A stretch of 62,000 nucleotides of DNA from positions 4,278,976 through 4,340,975 of the forward strand of contig RPFO01000312.1 in the NCBI GenBank assembly GCA_009746045.1, written 5' to 3'. The stretch's first letter is position 1, and every line of letters begins with the position of its first letter. Made by a program: the position numbers and the translations under genes. The DNA comes from Mesostigma viride. Taxonomy: Eukaryota; Streptophyta; Mesostigmatophyceae; Mesostigmatales; Mesostigmataceae. Shown here in pieces: positions 1 through 10,000 of this stretch. Under the pieces are notes generated by a model that was given only the letters and a program-made list of their open reading frames with translations, had not been told where the DNA came from and did no database searches.

Positions 1-635
1 TCTTTTCTTCTCCTCTCTCTCCCCTCTCCTCTCCCTCCCTCTCCTCTCCTTCTCTCCCTCTCCCTCTCCCTCTCCCTCTCCTCTCCCTCTCCTCTCTCCC
101 TCTCCTCTCCCTCCCTCTCCCTCTCCCTCTCCCTCTCCCTCTCCCTCTCCCTCTCCCTCCCTCTCCCTCTCCCTCTCCCTCTCCCTCTCTCCCTCTCCTC
201 TCCCCTCTCCCTCTCCCTCTCCCTTCCCTCTCCCTCTCCCTCTCCCTCTCCCTCTCCTCTCCCTCTCTCCTCCTCTCCTCTCCTCTCCCTCTCCTCTCCC
301 CTCCCCTCTCCTCCTCCTCCCCTCTCCCTCTCCCTCTCCCTCTCTCTCCTCTCCTCTCCCTTCCCTCTCCCTCTCCCTCTCCCTCTCCCCTCTCTCTCTC
401 TCTCCTCTCCTCTCCCTCCCTCTCCCTCCTCCCTCTCCCTCTCCCTCTCCCTCTCCTCTCCCTCCTCTCTCCCTCTCCCTCTCCCTCTCCCCCCTCCCTC
501 CCTCCCTCCCTCCCTCCCTCCCTCCCTCCCCCTCCCTCCTCCCTCCCTCCCTCCCTCCCTCCCTCCCTCCCTCCCTCCCTCCCTCCTCCCTCCCTCCCTC
601 CCCTCCTCCCTCCCTCCCCCCTCCTCCCTCCCTCC

Positions 636-702
<67 letters not shown>

Positions 703-729
703 ATCTCTCTCTCTCTCTCTCTCTCTCTC

Positions 730-804
<75 letters not shown>

Positions 805-899
805 TCTCCCTCTCTCCCTCTCTCTCTCTCTCCCTCTCTCTCCCTCTCTCTCTCTCCCTCTTCCCCCCCCCCCTCCACCCCCCCTCCCTTTTACAAACA
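1..899. repeat. CT-rich compound microsatellite
   Basis: Pure pyrimidine tract on the plus strand. Mixed CTCCCT units run to about 485, (CCCT)n to about 640, and (CT)n with a few TTAT interruptions to about 865, ending in C-rich sequence. There is no coding potential. The same (CT)n plus (CCCT)n architecture recurs inside introns at 52.4-52.9 kb and, on the other strand with GGGT, at 14-15.8 kb. The tract touches the window edge, so its true length is unknown. Confidence 0.97.
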
Positions 900-934
900 C
901 CATAATTCTGCCAACGTCACTCTTCTTTGACCGT

Positions 935-1480
935 GTGATAGTTACGCCCGCCGTCGTTTCTTCTCTTACTGGAAGAGCACATGACCAACATTGGTTGTGC
1001 TAGTTACGCCCGCCGTCGTTTCTTTTGCCTTTTCGATATCGAAATATATCTCGTGAAAGATGCCCTCCCATCAGGTAACTTGTCTTCTTGTAAGCTAAAT
1101 CTTTCCAGAATAGTTACGCCCGCCGTCGTTTCTTTTGCATCTTCGATGTCTAAGTATTTGTCGTGTAAGTTGCATTCTAGTCAGGTCCATTGTCCCTTGT
1201 GATATCAATGTATCCCATGATAGTTACGCCCGCCGTCGTTTCTTTTTTATTTTCGATGTCGAAGAATATTTCGTGAGTGTTGTTTCGCGTTACGGTCCAA
1301 TGTCTTCTTGTGATATCAATGTATCCCGAGATGGTTACGCCCGCCGTCGTTTCTCTTTCCGTCTCGTTCGCTTTAAAATATCTAATGAAGGTTGTACCAA
1401 CGTCCATTCACTTTTCTTATAGAATGATAAACGTTCACCTAAAACAAATTACTATATACACCCGTTAAACCACCCCCCCC
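935..1480 (+). repeat. Five spaced copies of a GC-rich 20-mer upstream of the first ORF
   Basis: An AT-rich stretch without a gene. Five near-identical copies of GTTACGCCCGCCGTCGTTTC start at 941, 1003, 1113, 1223 and 1334. Copies two to five are spaced almost evenly at about 110 bp and share partial flanks, so the stretch is a degenerate tandem repeat of ~110 bp. Short ORFs that read through here encode only the repeat. It lies just upstream of the ORF at 1509. Confidence 0.9.
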
Positions 1481-1508
1481 TCGAAATGACTCGTTTGTTG
1501 CAGAACAA
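1467..1508 (+). promoter_or_regulatory. C-rich leader shared by the first two ORFs
   Basis: The 45 bp before the ATG at 1509 are nearly identical to 2139-2190, before the ATG at 2191. Both contain a run of C, then TCGAAATGACTCGTTTGTTG, then CAGAAC and R-AATG. The TTGTTGCAG looks like a 3' splice acceptor, so this may be a duplicated first-intron end or a duplicated promoter and leader. Confidence 0.6.
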
Positions 1509-2057
1509 ATGGATGAAGAACTTCAGAATATTTGCCGCGGAAACACCGATTGCCAAAAGAAAGCCGTTGACAAGTTTCACCCTTTTTGTGTGGATCACCT
1601 GAAGATTGTTTCAGACATTCAGGCAGTGTTTGACACTGGCTTAAAAAAGATTGCAAGAAAGGCGAAAAACGAGGGGGGCTCTAAGCTTGTCATGGTCCTT
1701 GAGATGAGGAAGGCCGGCATGACGGTTTGTGTGGAGACAACAGATAGTGTCGCGGATAGCATGCCAGAAATGGCAGATGTTTTGTATGAGAATGATGCGT
1801 CGGTTTTCTTCGCCATCAAGCCTCTCGGGATCGAATTCATATACACGACAAAAGAATGTGTGTGGGGGGGCCGGGATCCAAGTACTGTAGCAGAGAGTGC
1901 GGCAGAGGCCCTTGTTTTGAATGCGGGTGCTTGGTCCTACAGGGAGATCGACTTCTTAAGGCCAGGAGGGTGGGTTGACGAGCTGAAAGATGCAGTCAGT
2001 ATCGCCACAGGTGTTAGGAGGGCATCTTTTGGAAAGAGGCTCCACGGTATCATGTAA
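1509..2057 (+). CDS. Hypothetical protein, 182 aa
   Basis: An uninterrupted ORF from ATG to TAA in ordinary-looking, non-repetitive coding sequence. The predicted protein is mixed and soluble-looking, with no signal peptide or membrane segment. It is rich in charged helices at the N-terminus (MDEELQNICRGNTDCQ) and carries a Cys-containing patch near residues 9-30. I recognise no family. The start follows a TTGTTGCAG leader also found before the next ORF. No splice donor is visible before the stop, and the downstream 130 bp are AT-rich. It may be a single-exon gene or the first exon of a longer gene. A fold search would be needed to go further. Confidence 0.5.
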   Translation: MDEELQNICRGNTDCQKKAVDKFHPFCVDHLKIVSDIQAVFDTGLKKIARKAKNEGGSKLVMVLEMRKAGMTVCVETTDSVADSMPEMADVLYENDASVFFAIKPLGIEFIYTTKECVWGGRDPSTVAESAAEALVLNAGAWSYREIDFLRPGGWVDELKDAVSIATGVRRASFGKRLHGIM

Positions 2058-2190
2058 TATATTTTAATACGTTTCGAAACAAACAATACAAATGATTTTG
2101 ACAACATTGAATTGTATGTGTTACGCCCGCCATGAATCTACACCCGTAAAACCACACCCCCCTCGAAATGACTCGTTTGTTGCAGAACGA

Positions 2191-2415
2191 ATGTCAGAAG
2201 AAGAACCAAAAAAATGCCTCGGAAACCACAAGCGTAAAAGGAAAGCCGATGACAACGTAGAGACCCTCTCGGAGGATGTGCCGGAGTTGGTTTCTTCGGA
2301 TGACGAGTTTGATTACTCGAAAACATCGGGGGGACAAGTTCTTGAGAAAGCATGGAAGGTCTTTGTGACAAACGCGTTTGTGGAATGGATAAAAAAAAAC
2401 TATTCCGAGGAATAA
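2191..2415 (+). CDS. Hypothetical small basic/acidic protein, 74 aa
   Basis: The ORF starts at the ATG after the duplicated TTGTTGCAG leader. The N-terminal half is charged (MSEEEPKKCLGNHKRKRKAD), followed by an acidic stretch and an aromatic C-terminus ending in KKNYSEE. It is followed within 40 bp by AT-rich sequence containing AATAAA, compatible with a transcript end. No family is recognised. It shares its leader, but not its protein, with the ORF at 1509. Confidence 0.4.
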   Translation: MSEEEPKKCLGNHKRKRKADDNVETLSEDVPELVSSDDEFDYSKTSGGQVLEKAWKVFVTNAFVEWIKKNYSEE

Positions 2416-2491
2416 CAACTTGTTTATATAATATTTTTTTAATAAATTAATGTTTATTTAAAACGTATCATTTTATTCCTTCGCGCAGGAA

Positions 2492-2692
2492 ATGGTGGAG
2501 GTTGAGGAGAGTTCGCCCAAAAGGCAAAGGACCGACACAGTTCGACGAAATGGAAGGAGTCTTCCATTGTACATCAAAAAAATAGTTGAGGATTACTGGC
2601 TCGCTTCCGATTCCACTCCTCGTCCGAGATCGGTCGTACCAGACATTGTGAAAGTCTGGAAGGTTTCAGAACATCAATCGCATATTGAATAG
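2492..2692 (+). CDS. Hypothetical small protein, 66 aa
   Basis: An ATG ORF preceded by CGCGCAG, an acceptor-like end. The protein starts MVEVEESSPKRQRTDTVRRN, a short basic and possibly nuclear-targeting stretch, followed by a hydrophobic/aromatic segment. It ends at TAG and is followed by AT-rich sequence with AATAAA near 2760. It could be an independent short gene or a leftover exon. Function unknown. Confidence 0.35.
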   Translation: MVEVEESSPKRQRTDTVRRNGRSLPLYIKKIVEDYWLASDSTPRPRSVVPDIVKVWKVSEHQSHIE

Positions 2693-3099
2693 ATCATCTA
2701 ATACCGCAATGTTGCTGTACAAGTTGCGCCTTCTTTGTGCCAAATTTAAACCTTCGTATTAATAAACAAGTACAATAAAAAAATTTCAAAACGTTTTTTT
2801 AATTTTATTTTCCGGGGCCGGTTATGATATGAGTTGCGCCCGCCGGCGTTTCTCTGGTGTTGAATGCACCCCCTCTACATACACATTATATTGTCTGGAC
2901 ATTCGTATGTAGTGACAATCGTAGTCGATGTGATTGCCATTCGTTTGTACGTAGAAAGTGGTTGTTGAGGAAGTTGCGCCCCAGGGCGTTTCTTTGTTGC
3001 ATTTTCTTCAAATTTTAGCTCGCATAAATAGATGAAGATGACTGCCAGTTTTTTTTAATAATATAAACTACTCGCGGCCGGTATGTTCTGGTTTCGCAG
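2693..3099 (+). other. AT-rich gap with two copies of the 20-mer
   Basis: No gene is seen. It holds polyadenylation-like AT-rich sequence (2755-2815), motif copies at 2833 and a diverged one at 2973, and ends in GTTTCGCAG directly before the ATG at 3100. Confidence 0.7.
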
Positions 3100-3833
3100 A
3101 TGTCCAGTCTGACGGTCGACATAAGGGGACGTCCATATCAGGACGCTGTTTTCCGGATTTTTGAGAAGGATCCCGAAAGAAGTGCCGGGATAGGAAATGT
3201 AAAAAGCTGTCAATTACCGACATGGGTCTGTGTGGGGAACACATCGTAGCTTTCGGAAAGGACATGATTTCCCGTCATCTGCAACAATACGTTGACAACA
3301 ATTGTGTGGGAGGGGCGCAGATGGACGTCCTTCTTGAGGATGGAGTGGACGGAGCCAAAAGGGCTGTAATTCGGCTGTCGGAAATGGATGATGACAAAGA
3401 GGACGTGAACATTCGCCTTAGGAGGCACGACGACAACACGGCCGATTGTGTGTTTGGGTCTGGAGGAATGGAGGATGAGAGCCAGGTCTTCCATGATGCC
3501 GCGGAGAAGGTGGTTGAATGGATGATGGGTTGGTCAAATCTTGACGTTCGCATATTCAACCGTCTGACGTCTGATTTCCTTCTTAGGGGAAGTTTCAAGA
3601 TGGTTGACCGTGCAAGGCAGTCCAGGAACCAGCTATCCCTTTCCATGGCCAGTCCGATCGCACGCATGATTAAGGAGGGCCCTCTTCCGCGCAACCTTGC
3701 CTCGAGATTTCGAAAATACCATGAAGGGCCCGACCGAAAATCAGCAGCGATTTCCCATTCGCGAACCACTTATGGGTCGACGGAGTTGGTAACCGAATTT
3801 TTTTGCATTTCCTTGCCAAATGATTCTTTATGA
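3100..3833 (+). CDS. Hypothetical protein, ~245 aa, one frameshift
   Basis: The ATG lies directly after GTTTCGCAG. The first frame (MSSLTVDIRGRPYQDAVFRI) runs to about 3200. The reading then continues in another frame through MGLCGEHIVAFGKDMISRHL to the stop at 3831-3833. The break falls at a run of five A, so a one-base indel or sequencing error is the simplest explanation. The middle is acidic and the C-terminal part is basic and Ser/Arg-rich. No family is recognised. AT-rich sequence with two more 20-mer copies (3874, 3987) follows. Confidence 0.5.
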
Positions 3834-4056
3834 GGGACATAGAGTTGTTTGTATAGAGAGTGAATTGACGAAAGTTGCGACGGCGGTCGCATCTTTTAGT
3901 GCGTCGTTCTCTTGTTATGAATCTCTGTTCATTCTGAATTATAACGTTGTTTGTACCTTGACATAATGATGCATTTTTTGTATTGAGTTGCGACGTGGGG
4001 CGCATCTTCCTGCTGACTCGTATGATTTTTCCAATTTTTTTGTTTTGTTGTTGCAG

Positions 4057-7000
4057 ATGGAAAAGGGCGGCCCTACATCGCAGGTGGTCGGCGACTCTCC
4101 CCCTAGGGGGAAGGGTCTGAAGGGCAACCAGTTCAGGCCCAAGGCGCCTCCTCACAACAGCCTCCTCACAAGCGTGCAAGGAGGGCACGCCGCCCCCAAT
4201 GGTGGAATCTGGTGTCAGCTTTGCCGCGGTCACTGGGAAGGATGAGTACCACGGTGGTCGTGAGATGGTGGACGATCCGGTTGCGCGGTCTCAGATTGAG
4301 CGGTTTCAGCGACTCGCGAATGGCACTCGTGAACAGCAATTCGCGCTGTACCAAGACATCCTTAATGACAAACCTGAAGTCGCCAAGGTGCCTTATCTCT
4401 CCAAAAGCAATTCATGCCTCGTTTCGAAACCATGCTCCAGCAGGAGCTAAGGTTGGCTCGGTTGGCTCAGAATGCGCCAGAGACAGTAGCCGCCGCGCCC
4501 TCCCATGCCGCGCCTGCCGCAGTAGCCCAAAAGAGGGGGGAGAGTGTGCACGAGTCGGCCGCAGTGCCCTCAACCGCAAGGGATCCCCCCGCGACTTCCA
4601 AGCCGGTCGCGACGGGCGATATGCCCCCGCCGCGGCCAAGGGGAAGGGGGAAGGGGGTCGATGCAGGGGAAGAAGAAGTTTTCGAAATGACGCCGAGCAA
4701 TTTGGAAGGTGGCGGGTCGATCTTCGTAAGTCTCTGCCCATTTAATTGATGTCGTGAAATACATAAGCATTTTTTTGCAATATTCGCCAGAAATGTCATT
4801 TCCGACAACTAAGCGGATTTTTACTTTCCGTTGAAATGTTCGCAGGGCCGGCAAGAGGATGTGGGTGCAAGAGAAGCCCGCTCAATGGCGGGAAGCACCC
4901 AGGTACATGAGTGCGTCAGATTCCTCTCCGGTTTACTTGTAATGAAATGGTTTGCGTGCGTATATCCTTGTTTATTTTTGTAGTAATTTTTTTCTTGTTA
5001 ATCGACAATCGCGTTTGCTTTTTTTACAGGGAAGTCCGTTCGAGCAGCAAGAGGGCGGTGAGAGGAGGGGAAGTGGATCTTACGGTGGTTCCACTGCAGA
5101 GGGGGGAAGGGTAAGTTACCGTTGACTTACAAATTGAAAGTTTAGGTTCGTCCTCAATTGACAGAGTTACGACGGCCGGCGTTTCTCTACACTTTTCTTA
5201 CATTAAAAATCTTCCGTTGATAATGTTCTTGCAGGAAGCCGGTCGTCAGGGTGGGGCAAATCTCCAGGGAGAGGGGGCTATCGCTGTCGTGAGCCTGTGT
5301 CAGAGGGCGCGGGTGGAAGCGACGGCGATACTGCGAAAATGACACGCTTTAAGGAGCAAGCGGATGCTTATAAACTGAGGACGTTAGCAAAGCGGGTTGT
5401 GGCCGAGGTGAGAACGGAAACAGCCCCACCTGAGGTACGGAACCAGATGATGACTCTCCATCAAGTCGCTGAGTTGATCGTGAAGAATGCGTGCGCGCCC
5501 GATGGAGCCACACAGCCTGAGGAGATCCCGAGCGCCAAGGCCTTGATAAAGTGGATGCAGGAGAACCTGTTCGAGGGCAAAGGAAGGAGAGGAAGTGTAA
5601 ACTGAAGACGGTGACGATGGCGGACGCCAAGACTCTGATCAAGATGTTGAAGGAACACGATGCCCGCCGGGACAAGTCTCCGAAGATCGCGAAGGGGTCG
5701 AAGAAAGCGGCTGAAGCAGCAGCGGTTGAGGGGAATGAGGTAAGTCTACCTCTGTTGTGAGGGGGGCTTTGTTCTTGAGGTCCACGTTTCATGTAGGTTG
5801 CGACGGCCGGCGTTTCTTAAGTGTGACACTTACTTCCTTTTGACTAACACTTACTTCCTTTCCTGATTTCGCATGGTTGAGGGAAATGAGCCAAGTGTAC
5901 CTCTGTTGTGAGGGGGGCTTTGATCTTGAGGTTTAGGTTTCATCTAGGTTGCGACGGCCGGCGTTTCTCAAGTGTGACATTTACTTTATTCCTTTTGGTT
6001 ATGCTTTCCTGATTTTTTCCTATCATTGTTAAGGGGAATGAGGTAAGTGTACCTCTGTTGTGAGGGGGCTTCTTGAGATCCAGGTTTCATGTAGGTTGCG
6101 ACGGCCGGCGTTTCTTAAGTGTGACACTTACTTCCTTTTGACTATGTTTTCCTGATTTTTTCGCATCACGGTTGAGGGAAATGAGCCGAGTGTACCTCTG
6201 TTGTGAGGGGGGCTTTGATGTTGAGGTTCAGGTTTCATGTAGGTTGCGACGGCCGGCGTTTCTCAATCGACATTTACTTTATTCCTTTTGGTTATGCTTT
6301 CCTGATTTTTTCGCATCACTGCAGTACGTGCAGGCCGAGAGGGCGACCCACGCGGCCATCCTGTACTCAATCAGCCTCGACCAGCACGCGCGCCGCGAGA
6401 ACATGAAAATAGATAGTACGTGGACTGCTGCCGTCGACGAACACCAGAAGGGACTCTCCGAAGCACTTGCGACCTACAAGGGGAAGGCGCTGAAGGGAAA
6501 GGGGAAAGGAAAGGAGGTGGAGGTTGCGGATGCTCCCGTGTCTCTGCTTGAGAAATGGGAGAAGTCCCCGGTGTCGCAGGATGATGATGACATCCTGGAT
6601 GTGAACGATGAGATCGCGAAGGGCAAACGGTTGCGGCAGGAGCTTGCCGTTCAGCCTCGGGACCTCGATGAGATGTCCAAAGCCTTGGTGCATCGAAATC
6701 GGGTGTGGACAAGGAACCTGTTCGTTGGGCCTCAGAAGCTCCTCGCACGAGACTTGCATCTGTCGAGAGGCGAGCAGAACGCCACCATTTTTGCCAGTTC
6801 GGAGTCCGACTACGGCCACGACAAGCTGGTGATTCCTGTGTGGCGGTACTCGTTCCAGTTTTTGGCTGACCGGTTCCCCAACACTTTTCATGAGTGGATG
6901 AAAAACGAGAACACCAGCGTCAGGTCGCGCAACTTTTCGGGGAGATGGGGGGGCACGGACAATGAAGGCTGGCTACGCTCGCGCAATGACTGACAAAGAG

Positions 7001-10000
7001 ATTGATATCTACCTGCGAACGAGCTCGGCCAAGGAGATGGCCGAAGCTGCTTCCACCAAGGTTCTGACAGGACGGGCCGATGTGCTGGACTCACTTAAGC
7101 CCGTGGACGTGAGAAAGGCCGCGCTTTTGGACAGTTTGTGCAAGTCCGCCTGGGAGATGGCTCCACTCGAGAAGAAGCCATTGTTGCCGCCAGCCATTTG
7201 CGGCTTTCTCGTGCTGGACGGGAACCACTTTACCACACTCATCAAATCGGTGAAATTCGAACTGGTCGCCCCAAATATGACGGTGGACCAAAGATCTGTG
7301 TGGTACCAGGCAATGCTGAACGGTTTCATGAAGGCGGAAAAGCTAAGGGTCGTTGCGCGGGGAGGGAAGGAGCAGGAAGTCACGAAGACCGTGGCCGCGG
7401 AGAAGCTGGAGGAGTGGGCAATGGATTGGAAGAAATTCGGGGGGTGGACGTGCAGATGCTCAAGGGTGAGACCATCCTGCCGACCTGGTGGCAGATCCGT
7501 GAAGAGAAGGTAAGCCAAGTTGCGACCGCCGGCGTTTCTATAAGTGGTTTTCTCGTGTTATTTTCAGTATGCCATTAGTTTGGTAAAGATGCGACCACCG
7601 GCGTTTCTATAAGGGGTTTTCATGTTCCACCTTAGTATGCCATATTTTTGTCAAGATGCGACCGCCGGCGTTTCTGTCAGTCGTATTCTTGTTCTCAGTT
7701 GAGTTGTGCTTATTTGGGAGGACTATCGATGTGTCTCTGCGCGTTGTTGCCCTACGGCGATGCAGGTTTCCAAACAGTCGGCGATCAGATCGAAGTTGTC
7801 AGGCAGCTCGGGAACGCCATGAACGCCGAGGACACAGCCCAAGCCAAGGCAACGTGGGGCTCAGCGCTGGGGGATGTGCACCGGGCCTACCAGGCATATG
7901 GACCCCTCAAGAGAGGGAAGGGCGTGTCTATCCCAACTCCTCTGTACGGCAAGATCTGGGCGATTGTGAAGCCCTTTTGGCAGAAAGGAGAGCAAGCCAA
8001 GGCCGAAGGGGACGGCGCAGGCGACAAGGCAGGGGGGCTGAAGAGACGGACAAGTGGGGGCCGGACCAGAAGAACTTCATGCAGCGCTGGCTGTTCTGGT
8101 GTGAGGACCCTTTGAAGCCCGCTGTCGACGGCAAGCCGGCGATCGCACAGGATATCGCGGCTCGGCAAGACTTCCTTGACACGCGCCCTAAAGACAAGGC
8201 GCACGAACTGTCCATTTTCACCGCGCATCGGGAACTTGCGAGTTTCCAGTACTTCGACAGCCTGATCCAAGCGCCGATCATGTCCTGTGAGGCCCCTCCC
8301 AGCAACCTGATAAAAATAATGGAAGTCGCCAAGAATTTGATAGAGGCGGCAAAGCAATTCGCCCACATCAAGTTCCTGGAGAACCCCGAGCTGATTGGCT
8401 CCTGCAGACAACTAAACGGGACTTTCGACCCCGTAATGGTGAGGGAGCACGTGTTTGGCGTGAAGCTGAAGGGCACCGACCTCGACGTGGAGGCCACCAA
8501 GTTCATCGCCGACTGCCGCCTGACCAGAGACTTTTGGCGGGTGATCGTCACGGCCACGAGGGCGATCATTCTCACGCTGAGGGACCTTCCGCCGGCTAAA
8601 AGGAAAGTGGTCGACCAGAAGGACTGGAAGTTCCCGAGAGGGCTGCTCGCTTCCCACCCCCGTCATTTGTATGACGATTTGGGTGTGAAGACCAAACATC
8701 TGCTGGGTGTGCCACAGGAGGCGGCGGCGGAGGAGGAGGTTGAGGAGGAGGAGGAGGGCAAGGGGACTACCAAGGCCAAGAAGGGGTGGCGGGACAGGTT
8801 GGAAGCCTACAGCGATTGGAAGGGGGTGAGGATGGGATCCGACTGGATCGCATACAGGACAATGACATGGATGGAAAACGAAAAAAGAAAGGATCTGGTG
8901 GTGACGAAGGTGGTGGACGAGTTGTGCACGGGGTCTGACAAAATTCCTCGGTCGCTGAAGGACCAGGCGTTTGCTGTGCTGGACCTGGCAGCTGACAGCA
9001 ACGAGAAGTGGAGGAACCTGCGCAAGTGGGACCCAGACTGCATTCCGGAGGAGCGCCACATTCCCAAACCCTCCTCGCATTTGAGCCCGGTCGTGTGGGA
9101 TGTGGTTGACAAGATGACCAACGCCCTTTTTAGGGCACCCTGCAGAGTTCTGCTGGTGTTCGGGGAGCCCGCCCATATCCGCCGGTGGAAGCGCCTGGTC
9201 CGCCTTATCAAATATTGGCTTGATTTAGATGGGTGGGAAGGCCTCGCCTACTTTTCCGACGACGATTCTTCGTCTGATGAGGATGATGATTCGGAGAAGG
9301 AGGAAGAGGGGGAGGCGGATGAGGATGAGGATGAGAAGGAGGAGGATGAGGAGGAGAAGGAGGAAGAGGGAGGAGGAGGACGGGAGGAGGATATTGCTGA
9401 GGGGCACCCGCCCGGGATGGGTGGGGGCAGGCGGAGGGGGAGAAAGGGGATGGGGAGGAGGGAGGAGGGGGGAGGGGGAGAGGGACGGGGGAGGAGATGG
9501 AAGGGGAGGGAAAAAGCGCCGTCGGGGTGATGGAGGCTCGCGTGAGGAGACAATGGGGGGGATGAAGACAACAGGGGGGAGGTAAGCGCCAGCGTGCTGG
9601 TGAAGGAGACTCGAGGCCTGTCGTTGGAAACGCCGGCGGGCGTATCTGTGACGAGGAGGGGGATCGCCAGCGGGAGGGAGGCTCGCGGCCTGTTACTGGA
9701 AACGCCGGCGGGCGTATCTGTGATGAGGAGGGGGATCGCCAGCAGGAAGGAGGCTCGCGGCCTGTTACTGGAAACGCCGGCGGGCGTATCTGTGATGAGG
9801 AGGGGGATCGCCAGCAGGAAGGAGGCTCGCAGCCTGTTACTGGTAACGCCGGCGGGCGTATCTGTGATGAGGATGGGGATCGCCAGCAGGAAGCAGGCTC
9901 GCGGCCTGTTACTGGTAGCGCCGGCGGGCGTTCCCGATTTACGGGAGGCGGTCGTGTCCGACAGATGGGAATGAGGCCTCGTCAGGATTCATGGGGACCC

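Larger units (their letters stand above)
941..7676 (+). promoter_or_regulatory. Dispersed 20-bp motif GTTRCGNCCGCCGGCGTTTC (18 forward copies)
   Basis: Forward copies start near 941, 1003, 1113, 1223, 1334, 2120 (partial), 2833, 2973, 3874, 3987, 5166, 5797, 5948, 6095, 6243, 7519, 7588 and 7655. All are on the plus strand and in non-coding gaps. The last copy in each gap lies about 60-170 bp upstream of a TTGCAG-type acceptor or start codon. The core CGCCGGCG is palindromic; the flanks give the orientation. Role unknown: it could be an intron or promoter signal, a mobile-repeat footprint or a protein-binding site. The regulatory label is inference; the recurrence is seen directly. Confidence 0.8.
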
